Made by a program: the position numbers and the translations under genes
Part shown: positions 39,458 through 51,454 of the stretch, in pieces
Layout of the letters: each line of letters starts with the position of its first letter
Numbering within the stretch: position 1 is the first letter of the stretch
Source of the DNA: Norana najaformis
Taxonomy: Eukaryota > Annelida > Clitellata > Crassiclitellata > Hormogastridae
Assembly (NCBI GenBank): GCA_964023275.1
Contig: OZ029916.1
Coordinates: 29,665,087-29,729,086 of the forward strand
Reading direction: 5' to 3'
Length of the DNA: 64,000 nt
Notes under the pieces: generated by a model
Seen by the model: the letters and a program-made list of their open reading frames with translations, nothing else
What the model was told of the DNA's origin: nothing
Database searches by the model: none

Positions 39458-39492
<35 letters not shown>

Positions 39493-39760
39493 TGTATATG
39501 CAAGGGGAAGGAGAGACAGACAAAAAGAGATCCAGTCATGACATATAGAAGTACTTCAGACATACATACACACAGACACATTCAGACACACACACACAGA
39601 AACGTATATAGACACAGACAAGACGCGATCCAGGAATATAATTTTGGAAAGACACAGCAGTATACATAGAGGCAGACCGGAGCAAAGGGGAGACAGGTAG
39701 ACGGACTGGGGGCCCGGCAACCGCGGACGAGCCCCCAAGAGACAGTGGGTGAAAGGATCG
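39440..39760. repeat. (GACA)n and CACA-rich purine/adenine tract
   Basis: (GACA)n at about 39450-39492 is followed by ACACAGACAC runs to about 39600, then GACA/GGAG-rich DNA. Confidence 0.75.
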
Positions 39761-40112
39761 TCCGAAATAAATCATTCGTCTCGCATGTACGACCGGTCGA
39801 CTGGCGCTGATGAGAGAGTAATTTATGGGGTATACGGTAAATTAAAACAGTGTCCATGCCGGAGCAAGCGCACGCTCGTTTATGAGTATGTCCAGTGGTC
39901 AAGCGATTATCACTGACCACCACGCGACCCAATAACACATGTCAGCGCTAAGTGGACCTTAAAAGAGCCACTCCATTCGGCGTCATTCCCGCGTCATTCC
40001 ATGTCAACCAAGCGAATGCCAGTCAAAGCCCGATCGGAATTTATTAAGAACCCCTGCGGACTGCGCCTGTATGCGAAGAAATTAAACGATTTGGCCAAAT
40101 GTCGACATTTTC
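39761..40112. promoter_or_regulatory. Unique island with Exd/Hox-type sites
   Basis: Non-repetitive block between two microsatellites. ATAAATCA (39767-39774) is the reverse complement of TGATTTAT, the PBC/Exd-Hox composite consensus, here within AAATAAATCATTCG, a 14-mer also present at 42279-42292. TAATTTATGG (about 39822) and CGTTTATGAG (about 39877) are Hox-like. Candidate enhancer in the Scr-mir-10 interval; unproven. Confidence 0.3.
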
Positions 40113-40835
40113 GGCAGTGGATGGAACAGACACAGAGAAAGACAGACACGTATATAGACACGCAGACAGGCAGACAGACAGACAGACACACACACAAACA
40201 TACACACAGACACACTCAGGCAGAAATCTTTACACATCCTTTAATCGTGTGAGTTGTATCAAAAACATTGATCGCACCAAATCCTGAAAAGTCTTTAAAA
40301 GGCGCCATATAAATGTTCTAATCATACAAACGTTTATAAATTTGTACAACGTATATTACTAGCATTCATAACTATTTACGATTATGTACTGTAAAATATA
40401 TTATTTCGGTTTTTAGTTTTTCCTTTACAAATTAATTGATAAGTGAAATTGATAACAAGTCTGTTCATATTTATTCTGCAAAATATATCCGCACATGTTT
40501 CACATATCCTATCCCGAAGCCCCTTCTTCTTCTTATCCCTCTTTCCGCTCCAATCCCAGACAATCATCTGCCATGCTGTCTCTGCATGGATCTGTTGGAT
40601 CTCCAATGCGCAAAAATTGTTACATATAAATGTATATTCACGCACATACAAATATATGTAAACGTTTGTATAATATTATAACACTAATAAATATTTGCAT
40701 GCTTATATACATAAACATATATTTGAATAATTATAATTATATGAATAAAATCATTATGATTTTATACGAATAAAAAAATATGCTTTGCGCATCTGCGCCA
40801 CTTACGGCCTTGTACCATAGCCAGCTAAGTTCTAA

Positions 40836-40950
40836 ATTGTCAGTGGGAAGATCAGGCGTCTATGGAGAGGCCTGACTATCAGACCTTTCATGCAGAGGAT
40901 AAGAAATATGAAGTCGCTGACACTTCATACTCACTGCTGCCTCTCAGGCT
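40836..40950 (+). repeat. Dispersed repeat, family G, copy
   Basis: Shares GTGGGAAGATCAGGCG, GAGAGGCCTGACTA, GAGGATAAGAAATA and GTCGCTGACACTTCATAC with the copies at 16.3 and 24.3 kb. Confidence 0.5.
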
Positions 40951-42159
40951 AGCATGATGGACTGATCTTCTTCTTCTTCTTTTTGATATTCTTCTTACTT
41001 TTGTTCTTGTTCTTGTTCTTCTTGTTCTTCTTCTTCTTTGCATTCTTCTTCTTATTGATATATATATATATATGCATATCGTCATTTTTATTGTAATAAT
41101 AGATTTATATAGCACTTTTCCAAGTTTTTTCAAAAGAGGTTTTCAGATCTGACAACAGATTAACTATATATATATGTATATATATATACATACATAGCCC
41201 CTGTAAAATTTTAAAAGGTAAAGCTGACATGCTTATATGTTGCTGCAGGTAGCTTTTATGAGTGTATTCCAGGTATTTAATTGATCCTTGTATATACGTC
41301 ATATGCACATACTTATCTTATTACACTTATTAAAATATTATATATATTCTGCTTATATAAGCCTCTATACATCCTAACTATAGCCTTCATCATCGTATAT
41401 AAGTATTTACGTAGAAAGTGATGCATACACTGGGAGTGCATGTATATAGCTTTAGAGAAAGGCAATTAATGCATATGGGCTTATGTCTATGCTAATATAT
41501 ATATATCATTCTATATATGCTAATACATATATATATATATATATGACTTTTAGTATTTTGCCACTTAATTTGGATCACCTTTAAATTTGAACGAGAGGAA
41601 GAATTCGTAGAAGTGTAGCAAGAAGAGAATATATATATATATTTATTTATATATATATGATTTTTGTCTTTTTGTGTTACTCTAATAATTCTTCAGTAAT
41701 CGTATATCTAGCGACGTCTGTTGGGAAGATAAAAACTTCGTTTAAAAATTTTAAATTTTTAACACTTTAACGCCGACCTTTTTTCATTTAGCAATAAACA
41801 CATCCAAATCTATTTACAGGTACATCTAAATATCTGTCTAGATAAATAAGATTCATCTATTCAAGTGTAAGAAATGATTACCTGATTAACAAGAATAATA
41901 TATATATATTTATATGAATTATAAGTGTATATGCATGAATACCTTGTTAGCACAGAAGTTAGTACTTATGCATATATATATATACTGCAGCTCAATTAAG
42001 AGGTTAAAAAGAATACCAGCATATAAACATACATATAAACTTATATATATATATATATATTGCAACGCATTTGTGATGTTATGAAAAAGGTATTAAATAA
42101 AAGTCTTGATGTATATATATATATATATATTTCTTATACATCAGAGGCCTAGAGAAATG
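40951..42159. other. CTT-rich then AT-rich intergenic DNA
   Basis: CTTCTT/GTTCTT repeats at 40970-41055 followed by TATA-rich DNA with many short (TA)n runs. No gene recognised. Confidence 0.6.
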
Positions 42160-42400
42160 TGAGGCCAAACTGGGAGGGAGGCCTGGAAATGGAGAGAGAG
42201 GGGGTGGAGCAAGCGTGTTGGCAGCGGAGATTGGAGCAGAGGCGGCGGCGGCTGCAGCAACGGAGGAGAAGGGTGCAAAAATAAATCATTCGCTGGAATT
42301 AATTGAAATCCATCCCGTCATTCCGCCTGTCAATTTTAATTCCGGCGCCGTTGCTATGGAAACACCATATGCGCCGTTTTCTTCCAAAATCCAATAAAAC
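42160..42400. promoter_or_regulatory. Compact unique island with Exd/Hox, Meis, homeodomain and RFX motifs
   Basis: A GC-richer block isolated in AT-rich DNA. In order: ATAAATCA (42281-42288, Exd/Hox composite TGATTTAT reversed), AATTAATT (42297-42304, homeodomain core), CCTGTCA (42326-42332, Meis/Hth TGACAGG reversed), and GTTGCTATGGAAAC (42350-42363, RFX X-box type). Hox, PBC and Meis sites within 60 bp are the known architecture of Hox auto- and cross-regulatory enhancers. A 60-codon frame (42215-42397) spans it but looks non-coding (Ala/Glu-rich start from GCG/GAG repeats). Confidence 0.4.
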
Positions 42401-42841
42401 CACAAAACAATACACGAAAACACATGGGTATTATTTATGCAATCTTATGTACATGCATAATACACTAATATACTTCTGCATAGGATTAAGGAATTGATCA
42501 TTCTTGCATATGTATACATAATATGTATTTAGAATCGTCTAACACAAAAGTCTCGACTGGCAACCGACGTCATCGTCCAATAAACTAAGTCATTAACTAT
42601 TATTTTACTCTGGCTTTGCATATTCTTCCCTTGGCTCGGATTCAGATTTTACCTACTGTGCGTGTAACAAGTTTTTTCAATCTTCAAATAAATAAAATAA
42701 ACACTGTATGTACACATGCATACATATCATACACCTACCCTTATACACTTATACTGAAGATTTACATAAGTAATTAATTCAAATAAGTAATTGGCTGATG
42801 AATTTTCTTCTTCTTTGTTTTAGTATGTATGTAAAACGATA

Positions 42842-43085
42842 TAATTTATATTATATTATAGCCTATATTATAGCCCTTATATGGGCATATGTTTATAATA
42901 TAAGGCTACATACATATGTAGGTTTAATTAAGAAGTTAATGCAAATAGTGTACAGGTATAATTTAATATAATTTAACGATATAATTTATATTATAATATA
43001 GCCCTTATATGTGCATATGTATATAATATAAGGCTGCATATGTAGGTGTTAATTAAGACGTTAATGCAAATAGTGTACAACTTGT
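42842..43085 (+). repeat. Tandem duplication of about 125 bp
   Basis: Two copies of a unit running from GATATAATTTATATTATA through TAGCCCTTATATG, GCATATG, TATAATATAAGGCT and TTAATTAAGA to GTTAATGCAAATAGTGTACA. Confidence 0.8.
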
Positions 43086-43094
43086 GTACTATGT

Positions 43095-44193
43095 GCATAA
43101 GTGTACGCATATTGTACACCTGATACATACAAATACAGGTGTTTTCCGAACCCTTTCTCGATATATTTGCTAAAATGTTTTCTTCTTAGGGTCGGCGGTT
43201 AGCAAGTTATGATGAAAACGAAATTATTATTAATGTTAATTTGACATGGAAATGTGTAAATTTATTACCGTCTTATTGTCAATTTTGTCCGATGAATTTG
43301 AAAAGAAATATTAATGCATTAATATAATTCTTTGTTGGTATATTTATATGCTACATAATTCAAATTAATGAATTCTAATAAAATGATACAGACATGTATA
43401 TATATATATATTGTATTTCTACGCATGATATTCACTTCTTCATACCTAAGCATATAGCTATATACCTGTGTATTATATGCATATATAATTATATGCATAT
43501 ATAAATGTATATATGTATTAAAAATATAATAAACGTAGCAATCCTATCCATGTAGAATCCGTTATGCATATATATATAACATTTATTATATTATATAAAG
43601 CTGTTATATATTTCAAGGTCATAAGATCACATATATAGGCTATAATAAATAATCAAAGTATACCTGAATATAAATATATATGCCTAATATATATATATAT
43701 ATATGACTAATATTCTAAGTATATCCTGAATCACTGCTGTCTGGTGATGTATATTTCTCCCGTCTGGTTTAAATTTACTGATGACTTTCGAATTTTGCCT
43801 TTTGCTGGTGTTGGTGATAAGTGCTCAACAATTCGTAAAAACATATTTATCCACATATGTGTGTATACATTTGCATACATTTGCAGACTTAATTGTTTGC
43901 ACAATGATCAGTGCATGCAGTTATTTTGCGTCGACACCTTACTAGTCTATCATTACGTACATCCGAATGGCATCCTTACAGATACATAGCCTCTCAAAGC
44001 AAAGAACCATTGCTTACATATACCAACAAAAGGATATATGTATATACGTTTACGCATGCATTTATAAGCTGTGTATATGCATATGTATATATATCGGCAT
44101 TGGCCTTACACCCAAGTTTTTGCACACATGTTCACATCTTTCAATTTGCAAGCACATATATATGTATATCATATGATATATGTACATTATACA

Positions 44194-44228
<35 letters not shown>

Positions 44229-44319
44229 GTATTGATATAAGGCTTATATGTATATTATGCATTATAAATGCATATGTATGTGTTTGTGCTGTGAGCCGTT
44301 TTCCACGTTCTGTTTCCAA
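43095..44319. other. AT-rich intergenic DNA
   Basis: TATA/CATA-rich with (TA)n runs near 43396, 43688 and 44196. No gene recognised. Confidence 0.6.
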
Positions 44320-44830
44320 TTGAGAATCCGGTGAGGGAGGAACAGAAGCAGTCGGTCACGTGACTGATGACGTTGTCTTCTGACTGCCGAGGCTCTACGC
44401 AATGAGCCGCATCCTCCACCAGGGCAATGGCCGTCTTCCATGGGCGGCTCTTCCCTTTGTCTCTTCCCACCCCGTCCACTCTTTTCCCCACTGGCTTCCG
44501 CCCCCACTCCGGTTTAATGACCAGAGAGACATAGACGGAAAAACCACACAATATGCAATAAAACGCGTTTATTCGATGAACGATTTCAAGACACCTTCTG
44601 CCATTGGCCGGCAGCCGTCACGTGATCTCGATATCCTTCAGCATGTCGACAATAAATCAAAAATTAATGACGGTCGCAGCCAACATCCGGGACCTGAAAA
44701 TGGCTGCAAGCGAATATTATTATTATCAAATTGTTCGCGAGAATTTTCACTTAGGTTCCGGTTGCGAGAGTGTGCTGTGAGTCGCTGCTGACCGCCTTAC
44801 CGAAGTAATAAGCGGGCTACCTTGGAGAAC
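44320..44830. promoter_or_regulatory. Unique GC-richer island with E-boxes and an Exd/Hox site
   Basis: Contains GTCACGTGACTGATGACG (about 44354), GTCACGTGATC (about 44617), CAATAAAACGCGTTTATTC (about 44557; inverted TTTAT sites), ATAAATCA (44652-44659; TGATTTAT reversed) and TTAATGACGG. No repeat signatures. Open frames on both strands lack recognisable domains. Candidate conserved element; conservation untested. Confidence 0.3.
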
Positions 44831-46343
44831 AAGTAAGGGAAGTTACCAGTCTTGTGCCCCCTTAGGTTCACCTAATGGGGAACAGCGTTTCGGCGACAGT
44901 TTCGTTTTTCGACTGCGTTACTCTGGTAGGAATTTCAATGGATATGGAAGACTTGATCGGGAGCGTTGAAGAGGATGAAGAGGAGGAGGAGAATGAGAAG
45001 GAGGAGGATGAGTAGGAGGAGGAGGAGGTTGTGGGTATGGATGGACAGAGGATCGTGGACGTGTCGTTACTGAATGGACGGACGCCTGTACTCGGGCCTC
45101 GTTTCCGTTTACACAGAGGGAAGGAAAGAAGATGAAGGTCAGCGACAGATACAAGATGGCCGCCACCAACTCAGATCAGGTATAAACACATCCGCCTCTT
45201 TCTAATCATATATACATATATAGGCATTAACGCAGAATCTACATCTATACGTGAATGAACTACGTATATAAATATATGCATGTATAGACATGAATACATA
45301 TATACATAGATTTATGAAGGAAATAGAAACACAGTTCGTCTAGCATGAACTTTATACGTCTGCGTATCACGTGCTATCTGCTACACGCACACATAATATT
45401 ATATTATTCGTGTATTGTTTACAATATATCTTTATATGGGGTAGACTAGATTTGCATAAATAGAATAATCGAAAAGGAAAATAATTACCTAGGTAACCCA
45501 ATGTGCATAAAATCGAAATCTATAAACATGCATATTCATCGGTATAGGACTTTTCTATAGACATTGTCATGTCTATTGCCATTCACGTGCGTGCATACTA
45601 TTCATACTATTTTGTTCTGACTGAGCGCCTGTGAATAAGCTGGACCCGTGACGTGGCTTTCGTTGGGCGCTGTAGAAATCTCGGGATCACGATTAAGATT
45701 ACAATCATACAATATCTGTATTGATTTATTTATTTGGCTACTTGGGTTTATGAAGATTCACACGTTCTTAGAGGTTTTATGTAGTCTCGTTTCTATAAAG
45801 TCATGCATATCTTTGGAAATCGTACTTTCAGAATCAAATTAGCTGCATAGTTAAGTAAGGATTCTCATTTCATACTCATCTGGTTACTTGTTTATTCAAT
45901 TATTTATTAAATTATTAAATAATCCATTTATTTAAAGGTTTGAATATTGATTTCTTTAAAGTTTAATTCTTACTTTCCTACTTGGTTTTTAGCGGCTCAT
46001 AAGTAAAATATATAGTCATGCATTTTTACATATTTACAAAGGCATACAGGTATGTATCTATATGTGAGCATATGTAGATATTTATGCACACATGTATGCA
46101 TATACATGTGTGTATGTATGTACGGCTTGTGTGCATATTATGTGTATATGTGTCTGTGTATGTATGATTGAATGCATGTGTGGATGCATAGTACAAATAT
46201 ATACGTGGTGAATGTGTATATGCATGTATGTATGTTTTGAATAATGTATTCATTTATTTGTGTGTATGTATGTATTTGTTTGTGTATGCACGCATGCATG
46301 CAATGTACATACACACTACTACTTGCACATATTCACATGCACA

Positions 46344-46345
<2 letters not shown>
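44831..46345. other. Intergenic DNA, no gene seen
   Basis: Positions 44950-45040 are GAGGAG-rich, 45180-45620 AT-rich, 46020-46320 TATG/TGTA-rich. A fold-back half copy lies at 45629-45712. Confidence 0.55.
45629..45712. mobile_element. Fold-back family D, half copy
   Basis: GTGAATAAGCTGG, CGTGGCTTTCGTTGGGCGCT and GTAGAAATCTCGGGATCACG are the reverse complement of the left arm at 9.0 kb. Confidence 0.65.

Positions 46346-46405
<60 letters not shown>
46346..46405. repeat. (TA)n microsatellite, 60 bp
   Basis: Uninterrupted TA dinucleotides. Confidence 0.97.
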
Positions 46406-46409
<4 letters not shown>

Positions 46410-46650
46410 CTGTATACAAGCAGCCACACATACAAGCAAACACACGCACATACAGTACATACAATCATGCATGTACTCATGGACACATAGAAACACACGC
46501 ACATACATATGCACGTAGATATGCACACTGACACATGCACACATTAAGACATCTATACTTACATGATCAGACATAATAGGTCCATTCACACGTACATATA
46601 CATTTTTTGCCTATTAATATGATGATGATGATAATGATGATGATGATGAT

Positions 46651-46856
46651 GATGAGTTATCTGCCCGAAGGCAGGTCCATTGGCTTTATGCCACCCAGGG
46701 ATGAGATGAGTTGGGTGATTTCCCCTTTGCCTTCCTCACAGACAATTGTGGGTGAGCAACATGTCCAAGGTTGCTAAGCAGTGGCTTGAGACAGATTCGA
46801 ATCCTCGACCCTCCAGTTACGAGGCACCGACCATACCACTACACCTCAGTGTCCCA
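46651..46856 (-). mobile_element. tRNA-derived SINE, family C
   Basis: Read on the minus strand it begins GGGACACTGAGGTGTAGTGG (A-box region) and continues to GAGGATTCGAATCT (B-box), then a body ending in a CATCATCAT repeat tail. The order A-box, B-box, body, short-repeat tail is that of a SINE. No second copy was found in this window. Confidence 0.65.
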
Positions 46857-47960
46857 TCCTATGTATTTTGACACAGAACTTCACGTATTGCAAATGTACA
46901 AGCATATGCAGATGTCAGAACATAGTACTAAAAGTGATTTATTTATTTAGAATAGAATAAAATAAAAGTGATATTATTTATTTAGAAATCAATAAAAAGT
47001 CATTAAAAATACAAAACATCTGTTGAACGCAGATCACACATTTCAAACCTTCAAGCTTATTGACGTTTTATATACACAATCAGACATGTTCATACAAGGT
47101 CCAGTGTATATATGTGTAAATATTTTTGGATATTTCTATAGTATGTTGTAAGAACGGTTGAGTGCGCAAAGGCATGTTCATAAAACAATATGCCAATGAC
47201 TCTTTGCTATTATATAATTTAATTATTTATCTGTAATAAGAATGTTTTTATTTATAATATATGCAAAAAATACACAAAGTGTATTGCATATACAAAAACA
47301 ATAATTTCATGCTTTAATTATAATAATGATAATAAGACGATTTATAGAGCGCCGTAGTAGGGCCGTACAGTTATTAGCCGATTGTAGTGCAAGTGTCAGC
47401 ATGTAGACTGCAAAAGCAAGTAACAATCCAACTGACAGACATGAAGGAAGTGTTTTCAAAAGTAAAATTCACTATTTTTCGTAGCAAATGACTGTCACAA
47501 ATATCTTTGAGGTTTTGTTTTGTGCAAGTCGTTATCAAAGTCGATAACATACATGTATGCATACATGTATGTATGTATATATATATATATTTGTAAGTGT
47601 GCATACTTGAGAACACAATGAAAGCTATAATAATAATAATAATAAATGAATGAAAATATTAGTAATAATAATAATAATTTTATTATTAATATTATTATTA
47701 ACATTTTTATTATTATAATTATGACAGCTTTAATATTAATAATATAACAGTATTAGTAACATTAATATTATTAATATTATACCTAATTTCTTATAAAAGA
47801 ATTCATTATGTAAAATTTCATTACTGTTATATGTGTATAAGTTCGTGTGTGTGTGCTTCTGTATTTGTAAGTTGATGTGTGCATATGTCTTTCATTGCCA
47901 GCTTTCTTGGCTTGGAACATACTTCTGCATAGATGAGGGCATATATGGACCAAAGTGAAA
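46857..47960. other. AT-rich intergenic DNA
   Basis: Includes an AATAAT/TTATTA-rich block at 47620-47790 and TATG repeats near 47560. No gene recognised. Confidence 0.6.
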
Positions 47961-48311
47961 CAAAGGATGAGATTCCAAGGGTTGAGCAAGCGACCTTTAA
48001 CCCCGGCCGAACTCTGGCTTTGAAACGTTGATACCGCCAAGGTCTCTAGGGTCAGAGAAAGTCTGGAATGCACGTGCAGCTGAGGCAGGTATGCCGTAGA
48101 AAGGATTAAGGGTAGGGAAGTGGGGGATGACTTGGACCGTTGGCTATACGGGTTCCCATATAATGAATTGCCTCTTGAAATTGACTTTCTCGCGCCGCGA
48201 CGGATGTAATCCGCGTTCGAAGCTGCCTGAGGCTTCATCAAATTTTCATCCAGCGATCCGCATCCCGAGCGAAATCCCTTCATCACAGCCTCCGTAGCAG
48301 CGACATCCCTA

Positions 48312-48617
48312 TCAGGTGTAGGCGCTCAGCTCGACAGGTACAAATGACCCTCGCTGCCCCTCGCCGTCTGCTCCTCTACACGGACCCCCACTGTGCTGTG
48401 TCTCGTCTGTTTCTTCCATCACTCGTTCCCGACAGAATCCGTCTGGATCGGAAGGTGGTTGGCCGGATGTGGGATGATAATCGTCGAGCATCTGTATAAG
48501 CGCTTCTTCCATCGTTCTCACATTTCCCTGAAGCATTGCCTCAAGTCTCTTCTTCGGTCGACTTGTCACTCTATGCACCGGGATTTCTTTCATTTTCTCC
48601 TTTACTCGCCCAGCCAT
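48312..48617 (-). CDS. Hypothetical ORF in a unique island, doubtful
   Basis: A 101-codon frame on the minus strand (MAGRVKEKMKEIPVHRV...). It lies in a non-repetitive, GC-richer block at 47960-48640, which is why I list it. I recognise no domain, signal peptide or membrane segment. A second minus frame (47783-48286, 167 codons) follows but its C-terminal half runs into CA-rich repeats. The start context is weak (T at -3). It may be a non-coding regulatory island rather than a gene. Confidence 0.15.
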   Translation of the reverse strand: MAGRVKEKMKEIPVHRVTSRPKKRLEAMLQGNVRTMEEALIQMLDDYHPTSGQPPSDPDGFCRERVMEETDETQHSGGPCRGADGEGQRGSFVPVELSAYT

Positions 48618-48639
48618 TCAATTGCTTAGTCATTCATTC

Positions 48640-49370
48640 ACTGGCTCAATCATTCGCTAACTCAGTCATTCATTCGCTCAGTCACACACTGGCTCACTCA
48701 TACATTCACTCTATGATCATTCACTGGGTCACTTGCTCGTTCTCATGTCTCTGTCTCTGTCTCGCTCTGCCTCTCTTTGGCTGTCTCTGTCTAGCTGTCT
48801 GTCTGTCTGTTTCTCTCTGTCTCTATCTCTCCTCCCTCCCTCCCCTCTCTCTGTATGTCTGTCTGTCTGTCTCTCTCTCTCTCTCGGTGAATCGCAGTTA
48901 CTCATTTAATTCTTTCTTACGTTCGTTCATTGACTCACTCACTAATTAAAATGAAGCTGCTTTTGGTCGATGTTCACGAATAAGTTTAATTGCCTCGTTG
49001 CTCGATAATTCTCCTTTCATTTGATAATTTCTCTCAGTTAGCTTTCATTTTTCCCTTCATTATCCTTCATTATTCCCAGTTGTTTCTCTTTTCCAAATAC
49101 GTCTGTCTTTCTTAGTATTGTCAACGATTCTTACTTTTCTTCTCATTTCTTTTCCTCACATTAACCTGCGTCTTGCTTTCTTCCACCTCCCTTTCATGTT
49201 TTCCTTCGTACTTTCCTTTGTTCTGTTTTTTTCTATGTCCTCCACTCTATCTTCATTCCATCCCTCTTATTCACTTCCTTCGCTTCCCCCTCTCTCTAAT
49301 TTCCTCCTCCTCCTCAGCTCTTTCCTCTTCCTCCTCCTTTCCCTGCGAACGCGACTCCTCTTTGCTGATT
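48640..49370. repeat. CATT/TCTG/TTCC pyrimidine-rich tract
   Basis: CATTCATTC and CTCAGTCA units (48620-48740), TCTG/TCTC runs (48745-48890), then diffuse TTC/CTC-rich DNA to about 49345. Confidence 0.75.
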
Positions 49371-50139
49371 GGCTTATTATCTCGGAAGACAAATGAGCGA
49401 GGTCATGACCCCGAGAGGCTACAAGCCTTCCTCATATCCAGTGCCATCGATCGCGTCGGTTAAATTTTTATATCGCCGGAACACGTGAAATTACCAAAAC
49501 AGTCTATTGTCTGAGGATTTGTAGACAGTAAATAAAATACTGTGGTCTTTGCTAGAAGTATAACTTAGGGCAATGTAACTTAATGTAAGCTAAATTCAAT
49601 GGATTTAGTTTTGGATCCGACCCAATTATGGACCGATGATGCTATTCTTAATATAATATAATGCCATGTATTGTAAATACAGTAACGTTGGGTGAAGTTG
49701 TCTGGATTGTTAATGCAACTCGCTGCATTAAGACACACCTATTTCGTAGAGGCTCTCCTGCTGGAAGCTCCCCGAGTATTTTCCATTGTGATAGGCGGTA
49801 TATATAAATCATTATTATTACCAGTATTGGTATTGTAAGAAGATTTTTGAAGCGCAAGTCATTATATAACTAAACACACAGCATGTGCGATAAAATGACA
49901 AATGCAATGCAATGCGGCTGCATGGGTGTAAGATCTAGAGTTGCCAACTGTGAAAGTTGCCAGTTTTAAGCGCGCATTTGTATAGGATATTTTAGTGAGT
50001 CATCGAGTTATTGATTTGTCTGTACATGCGCTGGTCAGTCACGTGCTTGAGTTTATTGGGTGCATCTAGTTCACACACGCAGAGATCACGTCCCTTGGGT
50101 TGCTGGATGCATGTAACTCACAAACATCGAGGGCGTGCT
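49371..50139. other. Intergenic DNA, no gene seen
   Basis: Mostly unique AT-rich DNA. No coding or RNA gene recognised. Confidence 0.5.
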
Positions 50140-50340
50140 GAAGCGTTGGTGTGACGTCATCCGACGCGCATTTTATAACGCGAGCGTACGCTCGGGAAAG
50201 CATCAATCACACATTGTGATTAGTCAGCGGGTTTTTGGAAAACCCACAATTGGACAATAGCAACAGGCAGATGTAAACCAGTTCGAACTGGTCTGCTGTC
50301 TTGGCGGAAATGGGCCCATATAAGCGGACGTAAAGACTTT
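50140..50340 (+). promoter_or_regulatory. Palindrome cluster with CRE and TATA-like elements
   Basis: TGACGTCA (50152-50159), TTTTATAACG (50171-50180), perfect palindrome CGAGCGTACGCTCG (50181-50194), inverted repeat GGGTTTT-TGG-AAAACCC (50229-50245), and perfect 16-bp palindrome ACCAGTTCGAACTGGT (50277-50292), then CCCATATAAGCGG. It could be the promoter of the mir-10 primary transcript, 3.8 kb upstream, or the subterminal region of the hAT element whose transposase remains lie at 51.5-52.7 kb. Confidence 0.3.
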
Positions 50341-51454
50341 GTTTAGATTTGTAGTACTGATCTGTCCTATGATAAGGTGAAAGTTTGAGTTATAATTATC
50401 GTTTATAGATTCGTACGTTAGAAACTGTGACGATTCAAGTGCAGCTGTGAGTAAACTGTTCGTTGAATCGTTATAAGCTAGACAATCAAAGCCTGTATAT
50501 CATATGTCAAGTTAACGCTTCGCTACGAATCGGATAAGTCGAAAGTTCTAAGCTCGATCGATTGACACTTTGAAAGACCTGTTTTCTCCGGGAGTCTCAC
50601 GGAATCAGCTTTTGTCAGCTGTCTCCTGAGTACAATTACGCGGGAGCCAGAAATTTCCGGTTTCCTGCCTTTTCTGTATTTTTTATAACTTTAGTTACTT
50701 TTAAAATCGAAACTACGAAATCTTCTAAAACTCCTTAGGAAATTATAACCTTAATTACTTTATCGTATTTTCTTCATATCACAAAATAAAGTAATGAAAT
50801 CCAAAAGCACATGCAGCATTCAGAAATGTAATTTTAATTCAAATATAGACAAACTTTATGAAGATTTCTTTATTCTCCGTGGAGCACAACGTATCTAACA
50901 TCTTTGTCCGTGACAGGTTTAATGTGAGATGCTTGGAATTTTTTCATAGAGAAAGTGAGACAAACAGTGAAAACAAATTTTGAAGTTAGTTTCTTTTGCA
51001 TTGTCAATTTCTCTTTCTCAAGCCACTTATGAGAGAAATTGTAGCAATGCTGACCAGTTATGGCCTAAAGAGAGAAATCGCTTAGAGAACTGTGTTTTAG
51101 TGAAAGCCTAACTGGAATTCATTATTTCCAGTTATCCTGTGCATAGGAATTTTACGCACATGTATCTTATAAAATCTACCAAACTGTTGCCAGTCTAGTC
51201 TACCTGGCTGCAGGAAAACACGTGTCTAAATACAAACAAAAGTGGCATCACAAAGCTTTTCCAAATATGCAAATTAAAGGGTTATGGATAATCTAATTAG
51301 GCCTATAACTATGTTGCCTAATTTACAGCTTAGCCAGAAAATACGGAAGTAACCCCCTTTGGGATAAATAAAACCGTCTACCACATGATGGCTCTGATGA
51401 GTCTATTCTTGAAGTGGCGCTTTATAAATGTCAGATTACAATTACAATTACAAT
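50341..51454. other. Intergenic DNA left of the hAT fossil
   Basis: Unique AT-rich DNA. A GTGGCGCTTTATAAATG signature followed by ATTACAATTACAATTACAAT at 51413-51454 looks like the tail of a short element inserted beside or into the transposon. Confidence 0.45.
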
